A stretch of DNA of 64,000 nucleotides from Aliidiomarina taiwanensis (GCF_003987015.1 NZ_PIPQ01000009.1:1-64000), one strand, 5' to 3'; counted from the first letter of the stretch, positions 18,446-28,834 are shown. Numbers and translations are program-made. Notes: generated by a model from the sequence alone, not told the origin.

Positions 18446-19426
18446 ATGAAACATTGGAGCCAATTTTGGCGCTCAACCAACTCGCTAAGCAGCTTTTCTG
18501 AGGGTATTGCGGTTGAGGGCTATAGCGCTGAAATTAAAGAGTTTTGGGAAACGTCTGTAGCAGAGCTAGGTAAGAATGCAGTGCTTGTCGACATAGGTAC
18601 AGGTAACGGCGCTTTAGCGGTGTTAATGAACGACTACAGCAAAGCGCAGAAGCTAAGCTGGCAAATTCATGGTGTCGATGCGGCTGAAATTAAGCCGAAG
18701 GCGCTGGAAGAAAGTAACGACATTTTTAAAGGGCGCTTCGACGGTATTGAGTTTCATCCAGAAACCGATATGGCCAAGATGCCATTTGAAGACGCGTCTG
18801 TGGACTGTGTGGTAAGCCAGTTTGCATTTGAATACGGCGACGAAAGCGCCGTGCTTGCAGAAATTATGCGTGTACTAAAGCCGGGTGGGCGCTTTGTCAT
18901 GATGGGCCACCATAAGAAGTCGGCTGTGCATAAATCGACAGATGTGGGGGTAAAAGTACTCCACCATATTATGCATGAAACGCCATTATTTGCGCAGGCT
19001 GAGCTTTATTTAGCTATCGCAACGCAAGCACTGACCAATATGGACGCTCGTGCATACCAAGGGACAAACGAAGGCCAGGCAATAGGGCGAACGGTTGAGT
19101 GGTTGTTGCAGTACGTACAAGACAAGTACAAAAAAGAAGAAGAAAAGCTTTGGGTTACGGACGTATGTCGACGCGTTATAAACCTGCTAGCTGAGGCAAC
19201 CACGGTTGAAAAAGCCAAAGAAAATATGCGCCAATTAAATATTCAGTATCAATTGTTAACAGGCCATATTGATCGTTTAAAGGATATGAGCGCGGCTTCA
19301 CGCACTGAAACTCAAATAAAAAAGCTAGTCACTTCAGCGAAAAAGCTAGGCGCAGAAGGGGACTATGCAGAAATGAAGCAGCACGACGATGTGTTTGCTT
19401 GGACGGCACAGTTTGTGAAGCAATAA
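18446..19426 (+). CDS. class I SAM-dependent methyltransferase, target unknown
   Basis: 326 residues. Motif I is VLVDIGTGNGALAVL (about 46-60), followed by an acidic HGVDAAE and a motif-IV region DCVVSQFAFEYGDESAV, then LKPGGRFVMMGHH, a standard class I methyltransferase layout. The last roughly 130 residues are charged and mostly helical and may bind the substrate; I do not recognise the subfamily. GGTGG precedes the start. Monocistronic, ending in a strong terminator shared with rpmE. Confidence 0.8.
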   Translation: MKHWSQFWRSTNSLSSFSEGIAVEGYSAEIKEFWETSVAELGKNAVLVDIGTGNGALAVLMNDYSKAQKLSWQIHGVDAAEIKPKALEESNDIFKGRFDGIEFHPETDMAKMPFEDASVDCVVSQFAFEYGDESAVLAEIMRVLKPGGRFVMMGHHKKSAVHKSTDVGVKVLHHIMHETPLFAQAELYLAIATQALTNMDARAYQGTNEGQAIGRTVEWLLQYVQDKYKKEEEKLWVTDVCRRVINLLAEATTVEKAKENMRQLNIQYQLLTGHIDRLKDMSAASRTETQIKKLVTSAKKLGAEGDYAEMKQHDDVFAWTAQFVKQ

Positions 19427-19451
19427 AATAGCGAACAAACAGTGACGCAAA

Positions 19452-19489
19452 GAAAAACGCCGCAACCTTGAAAGATTGCGGCGTTTTTT
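19452..19489. terminator. bidirectional terminator between the methyltransferase gene and rpmE
   Basis: Perfect stem ACGCCGCAA (19457-19465) / TTGCGGCGT (19476-19484) with a 10-base loop, A-run before and T-run after. Confidence 0.88.
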
Positions 19490-19540
19490 GTTTCTTGGCT
19501 TGGCGCAACAGCACCAGCACTTAAACTAAGAAAGGCAGGC

Positions 19541-19753
19541 TTACTTAGACTTAAGAGAGCCGAAACGCTTCTTGAACTTGTCAACACGTCCACCAGTGTC
19601 TAGGTTCTTCTGCTTACCAGTGTAGAACGGGTGACACTCTGAACATACGTCGATGTGGAAGTCTTCACAACGCGTTGAACGAGTTTCGAATGAGTGGCCA
19701 CACGAGCAAGTAACTGTGATAGCTTCGTATTTAGGGTGTAAACCTTCTTTCAT
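19541..19753 (-). CDS. rpmE: 50S ribosomal protein L31 (zinc-binding type)
   Basis: 70 residues, starting MKEGLHPKY. It keeps the four zinc-ligand positions (CSCGHSF near 16-22, then [11 protein letters not shown] near 37-47), so it is the C+ form rather than the zinc-free YkgM paralogue. Divergent from priA, the usual gammaproteobacterial order. Confidence 0.97.
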   Translation of the reverse strand: MKEGLHPKYEAITVTCSCGHSFETRSTRCEDFHIDVCSECHPFYTGKQKNLDTGGRVDKFKKRFGSLKSK

Positions 19754-19858
19754 TGGGAATACCTCGATTATTTTCGGGCCGCATCGCCATCCGCGCTTTC
19801 CGCGAATACCATACGTGTTGAAGTAGCATCGCTACCTTGTCATAAAACGAGCGCGAAT

Positions 19859-19885
19859 ATTATACCAGCTAAGCGCCAGGATCAA
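19859..19885 (-). promoter_or_regulatory. probable sigma-70 promoter of rpmE
   Basis: On the minus strand TATAAT (19859-19864) is preceded by TTGATC (19880-19885) with a 15-base spacer (16 if CTTGAT is used). It lies about 105 bases before the rpmE start. Confidence 0.5.
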
Positions 19886-19966
19886 GTTGCATCTTGTTCG
19901 TTTGTGCGTTTATTTAACGGCATGAAGGCGGTAGCATAGAGGTATTCAGCTCAGGAGCACATATAC

Positions 19967-22162
19967 GTGAAACCTCGTTATATACGCGTTGCGCTACCAG
20001 TTCCAATGCGCCAACTATTTGATTACTCGATAAAAGAAGAGCAGCCCATGCCTGTGGTTGGGGCGCGCGTAAAAGTGCCTTTTGGGAATCGGCAGTTGGT
20101 GGGGTTTGTGGTGGCCTGCGATGTGACCCCAGAGGTAGCGGCGGCGAAGCTAAAAAGCGTTCGCGAGGTGCTGGACACAAACCCGTTATGGCCGGCGAGT
20201 TTATGGGAGCTCTTGCTATGGGCGGGGCGTTACTATCATCACCCTTTGGGTGAGGTTTTAAGTCATGCAGCCCCTGCTTTATTGCGTAAAGGCCAGCCAC
20301 CCCGCTACGAAACCACCACCCGCTACCAGCTAACAGCCTTAGGTCGCGAGCAAGTATTGAGCGAACTGAAGCGCGCACCGCAGCAACAGCGTTTTATGGC
20401 TGCGTTGCAGCGTGGGCCAATGCACCAGGCAGGCGTAAAAGAAGCAGATATACCCGCAGCAACAGTAAAGACCTTAATAGAAAAAGGCTGGGTAGAAACA
20501 GAACAGCTGCGGTTGCATGAAGCCAGCTGGCAGTGCGACCAAGCCAACGACGCGCTGCGCCTCAATGAAGAACAAGCTACTGCAGTGGCGGCCATGCGTG
20601 GCCCTTTAGAGCGCGGCGAGCCCAAGGTGTGGTTGCTCGACGGGGTGACCGGCAGTGGTAAAACCGAAGTATACTTACAGGCCATGGAAACGGTCCTGTT
20701 TCGCGGCCAGCAAGTGATGGTGCTGGTACCAGAAATTGGGTTAACACCGCAAACCGTTGCCCGGTTTCAACGCCGCTTCGATGTGCCCATTGTGTCGCTG
20801 CACTCAGGGTTAACAGACAGTGAACGGCTGCAGTCGTGGCTGCAAGCGCGCGACGGCGGAGCCGCTATTATTATAGGGACCCGGTCGGCCATTTTTACCC
20901 CATGCAAACAGCTGGGTTTAATGATTTTAGACGAAGAGCATGACAGCTCCTTTAAGCAGCAAGACGGCTTTCGCTATAACGCGCGCGACTTAGCGGTGAA
21001 GCGAGCACACCAGGAAGGCTTTGGTGTTATTTTGGGCTCCGCCACGCCCTCTCTTGAGTCTTTGGCGAATGCACGTGCAGGGCGTTACCAACGGCTGGAG
21101 CTGAACCAACGGGCAGGCGAAGCGCAGCTAGCAAAACATGCGGTAATTGACTTAAAGCAGCAACGCATACATCAAGGCTTGTCCGATCAATTGCTTGCCA
21201 CTATGGCCAAGCATTTAGAAGCGGGTAACCAAGTACTGCTGTTCCTGAACCGGCGAGGTTATGCCAGTGCTTTGCTATGTCATGAGTGTGGTTGGGTGTC
21301 AGAGTGTCACCGCTGCCAAGCAAACATGACGCTACACCAGCAGGCGCATCTGTTACAATGTCACCATTGTGGGGGGCAGCGGCGTATTCCGCATCAATGT
21401 GGTGCTTGTGGTAGCACGCAAATTATTTCCCAGGGGCTGGGTACTGAGCAATTAGAAGAAGCTTTAGCCAAACATTTCCCTGAGTATAAGTCGCTGCGCA
21501 TAGACCGCGACAGTACACGTAAAAAAGGCCAGCTCGAGAAAGCGTTACAAGCGGCAGCAAATGGCGAGTATTCCTTGCTGATTGGCACGCAAATGCTGGC
21601 CAAAGGACACCACTTCCCCCATGTGACTCTGGTGTCGTTATTGGATGTAGACGGGGCCTTGTACAGTTCAGACTTTCGCGCCCCCGAACGGCTTGCCCAG
21701 CTCTATTTGCAGGTGGCAGGCCGAGCCGGTCGGGAACATAAAGCGGGTACTGTGGTGTTGCAAACCCACCACCCAGAACACCCGCTTATTCAAGAGTTAG
21801 TGAATAATGGTTACCGCGACTTTGCCGTGGCTGCTTTAGAAGAACGCCAGCAAGCGTTACTGCCGCCTTTTGCGGCCATGGCACTATTGCGAGCCGAGGC
21901 TGTGTCACAGCAGGCCGCCGAAGCAGTATTGCAAGCCATGGCAAACTACTTAAACCATCACCCGGATGTGACGGTCATAGGGCCTATGCCGGCGCCCTTA
22001 GCAAAGCGGGCCGGCCGTTATAGGCTTCAGCTGCTATTACATGCGGAACAGCGAGCGCCGCTGCATGCATGGCTGCAACAATTACTGCCAACCTTAGAAA
22101 AACTGCCGGAAACGCGGCACGCACGTTGGTCACTTGACATTGACCCACAAGATTTTGCTTAA
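19967..22162 (+). CDS. priA: primosomal protein N' (replication-restart helicase PriA)
   Basis: 731 residues, GTG start with AGGAG upstream. N-terminal 3'-DNA-binding domain, then superfamily 2 helicase with Walker A TGSGKTEVYL (about 227-236) and DEEHD (about 322-326), then a cysteine-rich zinc region (about 439-484: CHECGW, CHRCQ, CHHCG, CGACG). It reloads the replisome at stalled forks. First gene of a likely priA-argS-ftsN series. Confidence 0.96.
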   Translation: MKPRYIRVALPVPMRQLFDYSIKEEQPMPVVGARVKVPFGNRQLVGFVVACDVTPEVAAAKLKSVREVLDTNPLWPASLWELLLWAGRYYHHPLGEVLSHAAPALLRKGQPPRYETTTRYQLTALGREQVLSELKRAPQQQRFMAALQRGPMHQAGVKEADIPAATVKTLIEKGWVETEQLRLHEASWQCDQANDALRLNEEQATAVAAMRGPLERGEPKVWLLDGVTGSGKTEVYLQAMETVLFRGQQVMVLVPEIGLTPQTVARFQRRFDVPIVSLHSGLTDSERLQSWLQARDGGAAIIIGTRSAIFTPCKQLGLMILDEEHDSSFKQQDGFRYNARDLAVKRAHQEGFGVILGSATPSLESLANARAGRYQRLELNQRAGEAQLAKHAVIDLKQQRIHQGLSDQLLATMAKHLEAGNQVLLFLNRRGYASALLCHECGWVSECHRCQANMTLHQQAHLLQCHHCGGQRRIPHQCGACGSTQIISQGLGTEQLEEALAKHFPEYKSLRIDRDSTRKKGQLEKALQAAANGEYSLLIGTQMLAKGHHFPHVTLVSLLDVDGALYSSDFRAPERLAQLYLQVAGRAGREHKAGTVVLQTHHPEHPLIQELVNNGYRDFAVAALEERQQALLPPFAAMALLRAEAVSQQAAEAVLQAMANYLNHHPDVTVIGPMPAPLAKRAGRYRLQLLLHAEQRAPLHAWLQQLLPTLEKLPETRHARWSLDIDPQDFA

Positions 22163-22270
22163 TCGACGGTGTTTTTTAAGAGCGGTAACGATTAAACTAG
22201 ACACTGCTTTTTTTACCAGCATTTTTGAATTTTTATTTACGCATTAATTAAACGAGGAATGGCCCGCGCC

Positions 22271-24019
22271 ATGAGAGAACAAATAGAAGCCTTACTTTCG
22301 ACTGCAATTGACACTTTAATTGCAAATGGTACCTTGCCGGCGGAGGTTGCACCGCGTATTGCGCTCGACCGACCACGGGACAAAAGCCATGGCGACTTTG
22401 CAACCAACCTCGCATTAATGCTGGCAAAACCTGCTAAGCAGCCACCGCGGGCGCTGGCAGAAGCTATTATTGCAGCGTTGCCGGAAAACAACCTGATCAG
22501 CAAAACCGACATTGCCGGCCCGGGCTTTATTAATTTTACCTTAAACCAAGACCACTTAATTGATCAGTTAGAAGCGGCGTGGAACGACAAGCATTTAGGC
22601 GTGCCACAAGCGGAACAAGCCGACACTGTGGTCATTGACTACTCGTCGCCAAACCTTGCCAAAGAAATGCATGTGGGTCATTTGCGCTCTACTATTATTG
22701 GTGACGCAGTGGCCCGTACCTTGAGCTTACAAGGCCATAAGGTCATTCCGCAAAACCATGTGGGCGACTGGGGAACGCAATTTGGCATGCTATTGGCGCA
22801 CATGGAAGACGAGCTAAAAGAGCAAGCGACAGAAACGTTAGAGTTGGCCGACTTAGAAACCTTCTACAAGGCGGCGAAGGCGCGTTTTGACAATGAAGAA
22901 GGTTTTGCTGACCGAGCCCGTCAATTGGTGGTGAAACTACAAGGCGGTGACGACTATTGCTTAAAGCTATGGAAAATATTCATTGAAACCTCAATGGACC
23001 ACTGCCAGGAAGTATATGACCGTTTAGGTGTGCAGCTAACCCGTGCAGATGTGATGGCAGAAAGTGCCTACAACCCTGATCTGCCAGGGGTTATTAACGA
23101 CTTAAAAGAAAAGGGCTTGCTGGTTGAAGACGCAGGCGCCCAGTGTGTGTTTCTGGACGAGTTCAAAGGCAAGGAAGGTGAGCCTTTGCCTGTCATCGTG
23201 CAAAAGAAAGACGGTGGCTACTTGTATGCAACCACAGACCTTGCAGCTGTTCGTTACCGGAACGACGTTTTGAACGCGACCCGTATGATTTATGTCACCG
23301 ATGCGCGCCAAGCATTGCACTTTTCTCAAATTTTCGCCGTGAGCCGTAAGGCAAACTATGTGAGTGACGAAATACGCTTAGAGCACTTAGGTTTTGGTAT
23401 GGTGCTTGGTAAAGACGGACGCCCCTATAAAAGCCGCGATGGTGGCGTAACGAAGCTGGCAGACCTATTGGACGAAGCAGAGCGCCGAGCCCTTGACCTC
23501 ATTGTCAGTAAAGGCTCGGAATTAAGCCCTGACGAGCAGAAAGAAGTGGCGCGTGTTGTGGGTATTGCGTCGGTGAAGTATGCAGACCTCTCGAAAAACC
23601 GGACCAGCGACTACATGTTTGATTGGGACACCATGCTGAGCTTTGACGGCAACACAGCGCCGTACTTGTTGTATGCAAATACCCGCGTGAAAAGTGTCTT
23701 CCAGCGTGCTGGCGTAACGCCCGAGTCGGTTACCGGGGCTATTCTATTAGCAACGGAGCAAGACCAAGCCCTGGCGAAAAAGCTAGCGCTTTTCCCAGAG
23801 GTGGTGGCGAGCGTGGGTAATAAAGGAATGCCACACTACTTATGTGGCTACTTGTTCGAGCTAGCTGGCACTTTCTCTTCTTTTTACGAAGCTTGCCCCA
23901 TTTTAAGTGCAGACGACGAAAACCTGAAAGCAAGCCGATTAAAATTAGCGGCCCTTACCCAGCGCACACTTGAAAAAGGCTTGTCATTGCTTGGCATTGA
24001 AACCTTAGAGCGAATGTAA
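22271..24019 (+). CDS. argS: arginyl-tRNA synthetase
   Basis: 582 residues. Class I features: additional N-terminal domain with GPGFINF near 80-86, HIGH-type motif HVGHLRST (about 133-140), and the DALR anticodon-binding domain at the C-terminus. ArgRS often lacks a canonical KMSKS; here the region reads [16 protein letters not shown] 22259 abuts the GAGGA site, so ATG 22271 (12 bases after it, beginning MREQIEALL) is a better start. It lies between priA and ftsN, as in several marine gammaproteobacteria. Confidence 0.95.
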   Translation: MREQIEALLSTAIDTLIANGTLPAEVAPRIALDRPRDKSHGDFATNLALMLAKPAKQPPRALAEAIIAALPENNLISKTDIAGPGFINFTLNQDHLIDQLEAAWNDKHLGVPQAEQADTVVIDYSSPNLAKEMHVGHLRSTIIGDAVARTLSLQGHKVIPQNHVGDWGTQFGMLLAHMEDELKEQATETLELADLETFYKAAKARFDNEEGFADRARQLVVKLQGGDDYCLKLWKIFIETSMDHCQEVYDRLGVQLTRADVMAESAYNPDLPGVINDLKEKGLLVEDAGAQCVFLDEFKGKEGEPLPVIVQKKDGGYLYATTDLAAVRYRNDVLNATRMIYVTDARQALHFSQIFAVSRKANYVSDEIRLEHLGFGMVLGKDGRPYKSRDGGVTKLADLLDEAERRALDLIVSKGSELSPDEQKEVARVVGIASVKYADLSKNRTSDYMFDWDTMLSFDGNTAPYLLYANTRVKSVFQRAGVTPESVTGAILLATEQDQALAKKLALFPEVVASVGNKGMPHYLCGYLFELAGTFSSFYEACPILSADDENLKASRLKLAALTQRTLEKGLSLLGIETLERM

Positions 24020-24021
24020 AC

Positions 24022-24597
24022 GTGGCTGTAGATTACGCAAAAAAGAAGCCGCCAAAGCGCAAGGCGGCTCCCAAAAGTCGCAAGCGGGCGGCGGCAAGGC
24101 CGAAGAAAGGGGCGGTACGCAACCAGCCCAACCGCTCGGTGTCTTTGCCACGGGTTATTTTAACCTTGTTGGTGGTTGTCGGGTTTGCCGGCGGCTTGAC
24201 CATGCTGAAGAAAAAAAGCAACGCAGGAGAAACGCCCTTAGCCATTCAACAGCAGCAAGCACAAGACGCTTTGCCTGAGCTGCCAAAGGAAGAGTGGAGC
24301 TATATTGAAGAGCTCGAAAACAAAAAGGTGGAAGTGGTAGTCCCCGAGCGTGCTGAGTCACATCCGCGGCTTATTCAATGCGCCTCCTTTCGGAACCAAG
24401 AAGACGCCGACTCCATGCGCGCCCGCATAGCCTTTATGGGCTTAGAAGCCGACGTGCGAGCGACACAAGGGCAGACCGGTATGTGGTACCGGGTTATTTT
24501 AGGACCCATCGAAAACCAACGGGCAGCACAACGCATTGTGCATCAGCTTTCTCGTGGCGGCATTCACAGGTGCCAAATTTGGAACTGGACCGAATGA
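24022..24597 (+). CDS. ftsN: FtsN-like cell-division protein with SPOR domain
   Basis: 191 residues, GTG start 2 bases after the argS stop. Very basic cytoplasmic tail (KKKPPKRKAAPKSRKR), one transmembrane helix (about 44-63), a short acidic periplasmic linker and a C-terminal SPOR domain (about 115-190: RLIQCASFRNQEDADSMRAR then MWYRVILGPI). FtsN activates septal peptidoglycan synthesis. Shorter than E. coli FtsN (319) because the linker is reduced. Synteny priA-argS-ftsN-hslVU supports the name. Confidence 0.9.
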   Translation: MAVDYAKKKPPKRKAAPKSRKRAAARPKKGAVRNQPNRSVSLPRVILTLLVVVGFAGGLTMLKKKSNAGETPLAIQQQQAQDALPELPKEEWSYIEELENKKVEVVVPERAESHPRLIQCASFRNQEDADSMRARIAFMGLEADVRATQGQTGMWYRVILGPIENQRAAQRIVHQLSRGGIHRCQIWNWTE

Positions 24598-24613
24598 GAA
24601 ATTAAGGGGGAAG

Positions 24614-24643
24614 CATTGAAATATGCATCCCCCGCCCTTATCT
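24614..24643 (+). promoter_or_regulatory. candidate heat-shock (sigma-32) promoter of hslVU
   Basis: CATTGAAA (24614-24621) resembles the -35 CTTGAAA, and CCCTTATCT (24635-24643) resembles the -10 CCCCATNT, with a 13-base spacer within the sigma-32 range. The same bases form a hairpin (GGGGGAAGCAT 24606-24616 / ATGCATCCCCC 24623-24633) with one mismatch, which may terminate transcription from ftsN. Confidence 0.5.
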
Positions 24644-24644
24644 C

Positions 24645-24696
24645 TACTCCTATGATTCACTGAAAGCTTTAGCTGCGTAAGGCTAAGGTAGGAGTA
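24645..24696 (+). promoter_or_regulatory. 5' leader stem sequestering the hslV Shine-Dalgarno
   Basis: TACTCCTA (24645-24652) is a perfect complement of TAGGAGTA (24689-24696), which contains the hslV ribosome site AGGAG. An inner stem TTAGC / GCTAA (24669-24673, 24682-24686) lies between. This would hide the ribosome site when folded, as in an RNA thermometer. If transcription starts near 24650, as the promoter call implies, part of the 5' arm is lost. Confidence 0.4.
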
Positions 24697-24703
24697 CTTC
24701 CCT

Positions 24704-25243
24704 ATGACTACGATAGTTTCTGTTCGCCGCGGCGATCAAGTTGCCATTGGCGGCGACGGACAAGTTTCCCTCGGCAATACAGTTATGAAAGGCAATGCCC
24801 GCAAGGTACGCCGCCTGTATAAAGACAAAGTGCTCGCCGGTTTTGCCGGTGGTACAGCCGACGCCTTCACCCTTTTCGAACGTTTCGAAGCCAAGCTGGA
24901 GCAGCACCAGGGGCACCTTACCAAAGCGGCTGTAGAGCTTGCCAAAGACTGGCGTACCGACCGTATGCTGCGCAGACTTGAAGCATTACTGGCGGTTGCC
25001 GATGAAACCACTTCCTTAATTATTACCGGTAACGGTGACGTGGTGCAGCCGGAAGACGACTTAATTGCCATTGGTTCAGGTGGCGCTTTTGCTCAGTCGG
25101 CCGCCCGCGCGTTACTAGAAAACACCGACTTGAGTGCCGAGAGCATTGTCGAGAAAAGCTTAACCATTGCTGGCGACATTTGTGTGTATACCAATGGTTA
25201 CCAAACCATTGAAACATTAGACGCCAAGCCAGCCCAGGAGTAA
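24704..25243 (+). CDS. hslV: ATP-dependent protease peptidase subunit HslV
   Basis: 179 residues. After removal of Met the N-terminal nucleophile Thr is exposed ([20 protein letters not shown]), followed by [16 protein letters not shown], as in all HslV. It forms the double hexameric proteolytic core of HslVU. AGGAG lies 9 bases upstream inside a potential stem. Followed after 2 bases by hslU. Confidence 0.97.
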   Translation: MTTIVSVRRGDQVAIGGDGQVSLGNTVMKGNARKVRRLYKDKVLAGFAGGTADAFTLFERFEAKLEQHQGHLTKAAVELAKDWRTDRMLRRLEALLAVADETTSLIITGNGDVVQPEDDLIAIGSGGAFAQSAARALLENTDLSAESIVEKSLTIAGDICVYTNGYQTIETLDAKPAQE

Positions 25244-25245
25244 CT

Positions 25246-26586
25246 ATGTCGAATATGACACCCCGTGAAATTGTAGATGAATTAAACCGCCATATTATTG
25301 GTCAAGACGACGCCAAGCGTGCTGTTGCTGTGGCGCTTCGGAACCGCTGGCGCCGAATGCAGCTAAGCGACGAGTTACGTCCTGAAGTGACCCCAAAGAA
25401 TATTCTGATGATAGGCCCCACTGGGGTAGGTAAAACGGAAATTGCCCGCCGCTTAGCGAAGTTGGCAAAAGCACCTTTTATTAAGGTGGAAGCAACGAAA
25501 TTCACGGAAGTGGGCTATGTGGGCAAAGAAGTCGAGTCGATTATTCGCGACTTAACTGACACGGCGGTCAAATTAACCCGACAAACAGAAATTGCCCGTG
25601 TCCGCCATTTAGCCGAAGACGCAGCCGAAGACCGTATTCTGGACACCTTGCTGCCACCGGCCAAGAAAACCTGGGGCAGTGAAGCTGAAAGCGAAGGTGA
25701 AGAACAAAGCGCCACGCGCCAAACCTTCCGTAAAAAGCTGCGGGAAGGCAAGCTGGACGACAAAGAAATTGAAATTGATATTGCCATGCCGAGTTTAGGG
25801 GTGGAAATAATGGCTCCGCCGGGCATGGAAGAAATGACGTCGCAATTGCAAAGCATGTTCCAAAACGTGTCGGGCGACAAAACCAAAAAACGTAAGCTAA
25901 AAATTAAAGACGCTTATAAGCAACTGGTAGAGGAAGAAGCTGGCAAGCTTTTGAACCCAGATGAGATTAAAGAAAAAGCAGTCGAGTCGGTCGAGCAAAA
26001 CGGCATTGTGTTTCTCGACGAAGTGGACAAAATTTGTCGCCGTGCCGACACAACGGGTGGCGGCGATGTGTCGCGGGAAGGGGTGCAGCGCGACTTGCTA
26101 CCGCTTGTTGAAGGCACCACGGTCAGTACCAAGCATGGCATGGTACGCACCGACCATATTCTCTTTATTGCTTCGGGTGCTTTCCAAATGTCGAAGCCGT
26201 CGGACTTAATACCCGAGCTGCAAGGGCGTTTGCCTATTCGTGTGTCGCTGAAGGCACTTACTTCCGACGATTTTGTGCGTATTTTAACCGAGCCAAACGC
26301 TTCGTTAACCACGCAATATAAAGCGCTAATGGCAACTGAAGGCGTCAATGTGGAGTTTACCGACGACGGTATTCGCCGTATCGCTGAAATTGCGTGGCAA
26401 GTGAACGAGTCGACGGAAAACATTGGTGCACGTCGTTTACATACGGTGCTTGAAAAGCTTATGGAAGAAGTGTCCTTTGAAGCTTCTGACCGCGACGGCA
26501 GCACCTTGACGGTGGATGAAGCCTATGTGAACGAGCATTTGAATGAGCTTGCAGAAGACGAAGACCTAAGCCGCTTTATTTTGTAA
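25246..26586 (+). CDS. hslU: HslU, ATPase subunit of the HslVU protease
   Basis: 446 residues. AAA+ unfoldase with Walker [15 protein letters not shown] (about 55-68), the pore GYVGKEVE motif (about 91), the inserted I-domain (about 110-240), Walker [11 protein letters not shown] and a C-terminal tail ending SRFIL, which docks into HslV. It unfolds substrates for HslV. Two bases downstream of hslV. Confidence 0.97.
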   Translation: MSNMTPREIVDELNRHIIGQDDAKRAVAVALRNRWRRMQLSDELRPEVTPKNILMIGPTGVGKTEIARRLAKLAKAPFIKVEATKFTEVGYVGKEVESIIRDLTDTAVKLTRQTEIARVRHLAEDAAEDRILDTLLPPAKKTWGSEAESEGEEQSATRQTFRKKLREGKLDDKEIEIDIAMPSLGVEIMAPPGMEEMTSQLQSMFQNVSGDKTKKRKLKIKDAYKQLVEEEAGKLLNPDEIKEKAVESVEQNGIVFLDEVDKICRRADTTGGGDVSREGVQRDLLPLVEGTTVSTKHGMVRTDHILFIASGAFQMSKPSDLIPELQGRLPIRVSLKALTSDDFVRILTEPNASLTTQYKALMATEGVNVEFTDDGIRRIAEIAWQVNESTENIGARRLHTVLEKLMEEVSFEASDRDGSTLTVDEAYVNEHLNELAEDEDLSRFIL

Positions 26587-26599
26587 TAACCAGCGGTTT

Positions 26600-26637
26600 G
26601 CATGTCGCAGCAGGCCTAGCGGCCTGTTGCAACATGC
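26600..26637. terminator. hairpin between hslU and the EAL gene
   Basis: GCATGT...ACATGC outer arms and CAGCAGGCC/GGCCTGTTG inner arms, with the EAL stop codon in the loop. No strong T-run on either strand, so termination is uncertain. Confidence 0.35.
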
Positions 26638-28679
26638 ATTTGGGCGTTCATTTCAGCCTGCTCTAACCAATGTTGCTGCAAAATACTCCGCGCCATAGCT
26701 ACATTGACTGGGGGTGACATTAAGTACCCCTGGGTAGCGTCACAATTCATTTCCTGCAAAGCAGCTAGCTGCTCTTTGGTTTCTACCCCTTCGGCAATGA
26801 CCTGTTTTTTCAATCCGTGACTTAGCTGAATTAAGGTGCGCACTATGGTGAGGTTGGTTTCGTTGCCAAGCATTTCATTAATAAAGCTGCGGTCTATTTT
26901 AATGCGTGAAATAGGCAAACGGCGCAAATAAGACAGGGACGAGTACCCAGTACCAAAGTCGTCGATGGACACATGAAAGCCCATACTTTCCAGTGCACTC
27001 AACACATTCAGCCCGGTGTTAATGTCGGACACGGCTACGTTCTCTGTAATTTCTAATTCTATGTCTGCTGCGTTTAAGTTGTACTTTTGCAATAGGTTCC
27101 GCATGTTAATGCACAAAGCGCGGTTGGTGAATTGACGCGCACATAAATTGACTGCAATAGGGACTATCTTTTCTCCGGCGGTTTTCCATTCGGCAAGAAT
27201 CAGGGCCACATGGTTGAGCACCCAGGTGTCTACCTCGGTGGCCATGCCGAGCTGTTCGGCGTAGGGTAAAAATTCGTCGGGGCTGAGTATGCCACGCACG
27301 GGGTGCTGCCAACGAATTAAGGCTTCAAAAGCACAAAGAGACAGTTCTTTTCCGCTATAAATAGGCTGTAACTGAATAAAGAATTCGTTTTCTTGAATGG
27401 CTTTGCGAAGCTCTGGTTCGATATCCGCCAGGCGAATATAGTGTTCGTCCATGCCTCGCTGGTACACCATAATGCTGGAGTTGTTGGGAAGCTTGGCGTT
27501 GGCGAGGGCTATATTGGCCTTACTTAATAAGCCTTCAGCACGATTACTATGCTGAGGGTAGCGAGCTAAGCCAAAACTACAGGACAGATGCACTTCGTGA
27601 CCGTCCACTATCATGGGCTTTTGCAAGTCTGCTTGAATACTGTGGGCAAGGTCTTGAATGTAACTTAAGCGCTTTAAGTGGTCGAAGGCGAGTACAAACA
27701 CATCGCCACTGACGCGGCCCATTAGAATAGGTTGTGTGTGCAACTTCCGTAACCGCTCGCCAAGCTCAATGAGCACCCGGTCGCCGCCGCGCATGCCTAG
27801 CGTGTCGTTCACGGCTTTAAAGCGGTCGATCCCCACCATCATGAGCACTAAATGGCGGCCATTTGCACGGCAAGAGTCGAGTAACACAGGCACCTTGCTC
27901 ATGAGTTCACCACGGTTAGGAAGCTTGGTGAGAGCGTCGTGGCGGTTTAAAAACTCTGCCTGTTGCATGGCGTTCAGGGCTTGGTGCCGTTCCGACTCTA
28001 ACAGCCAAATTGTCACTCCAAGCGCAGTAACTGCCAACAACACAATGTTCATGAACCCTTGGTAGGCCCAAATAGTTTCTTGCGCTTGGCTTTCTGAGAA
28101 TCGACTAAACAGCACGACCAAGAATAAATTTTTTGACCCATGCAAGAAAATGGCGGCGGCAATAAGACGCGGTCCCAGCATGGCGTATGTAAAACGCCAA
28201 ATAAACACACTAATGGTTGTTAGCACAATGCCACTGAGCAGCAACATGGTGCTTTCTTGTACGAATAAGGGAACGGTTTCAGGGCCGGCAGTATTCGGTG
28301 TGAAGGCTAATCCTTTGACACTGATGAGTACGGCGGCGGCATAAGTAACCCAACGCCAAGGCCTTGGAGGCGGGTTTTGTCGAGCGACATCGAACACCCC
28401 AAAGCACAATAAGACAAGAGCAACATACAAGCAGGCCAAGTGAGCTTGGCTTAACAGTAAGCCACTACTGGCTAGCGTAGGAAACAAGGAAATACTGGCT
28501 ATTTGACCTAATTGGAAGGCAGAGCCGAGGCCATAGTAAAAGGCTGCGTAGGACCAAAAACGTAAATAGGGGCGTCGGTATAACCGAAAATAGTGCAGCA
28601 ATAGAAGTGCGAAACCAAGCATTAATATGGCTTGGCCAACATAGCTAGCACTGGCAATGGCTATATTAGTTGGGTGCAT
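26616..28679 (-). CDS. membrane EAL phosphodiesterase with degenerate GGDEF domain
   Basis: 687 residues. The N-terminal roughly 230 residues hold about seven membrane helices. A GGDEF domain follows, but its signature reads SGDVF (about 321), so diguanylate cyclase activity is unlikely. The C-terminal EAL domain is intact: EALIRWQHP (about 450), the NLCARQF and EITEN metal and substrate residues, IDDFGTGYSSL, KIDRSF and EGVET. It should hydrolyse c-di-GMP; the GGDEF may act as a GTP sensor. Ligand of the membrane part is unknown. Confidence 0.88.
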   Translation of the reverse strand: MHPTNIAIASASYVGQAILMLGFALLLLHYFRLYRRPYLRFWSYAAFYYGLGSAFQLGQIASISLFPTLASSGLLLSQAHLACLYVALVLLCFGVFDVARQNPPPRPWRWVTYAAAVLISVKGLAFTPNTAGPETVPLFVQESTMLLLSGIVLTTISVFIWRFTYAMLGPRLIAAAIFLHGSKNLFLVVLFSRFSESQAQETIWAYQGFMNIVLLAVTALGVTIWLLESERHQALNAMQQAEFLNRHDALTKLPNRGELMSKVPVLLDSCRANGRHLVLMMVGIDRFKAVNDTLGMRGGDRVLIELGERLRKLHTQPILMGRVSGDVFVLAFDHLKRLSYIQDLAHSIQADLQKPMIVDGHEVHLSCSFGLARYPQHSNRAEGLLSKANIALANAKLPNNSSIMVYQRGMDEHYIRLADIEPELRKAIQENEFFIQLQPIYSGKELSLCAFEALIRWQHPVRGILSPDEFLPYAEQLGMATEVDTWVLNHVALILAEWKTAGEKIVPIAVNLCARQFTNRALCINMRNLLQKYNLNAADIELEITENVAVSDINTGLNVLSALESMGFHVSIDDFGTGYSSLSYLRRLPISRIKIDRSFINEMLGNETNLTIVRTLIQLSHGLKKQVIAEGVETKEQLAALQEMNCDATQGYLMSPPVNVAMARSILQQHWLEQAEMNAQMHVATGR

Positions 28680-28834
28680 ACAAAGGCAATGCCCTTTTTT
28701 GAGTTGTTTTTGTTGTTACGTATTCTATCTAATAGGTTTCTGCTGAAGAAAGCAACACTCATTGATACAAGCAACTTATTTAGTTGTACCGCCTAAAAAT
28801 AAATCTGGCAATCATTTTTAACCTTACAGGTTCA

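Noticed and set aside
19914-20378. Minus-strand frame over the priA start
   Set aside because: Antisense to conserved priA; proline/arginine-rich, no recognisable domain.
25914-26504. Long minus-strand open frame (196 codons) inside hslU
   Set aside because: It lies entirely antisense to the well-conserved hslU, has no ribosome site, and has low-complexity serine-rich composition of a shadow frame.
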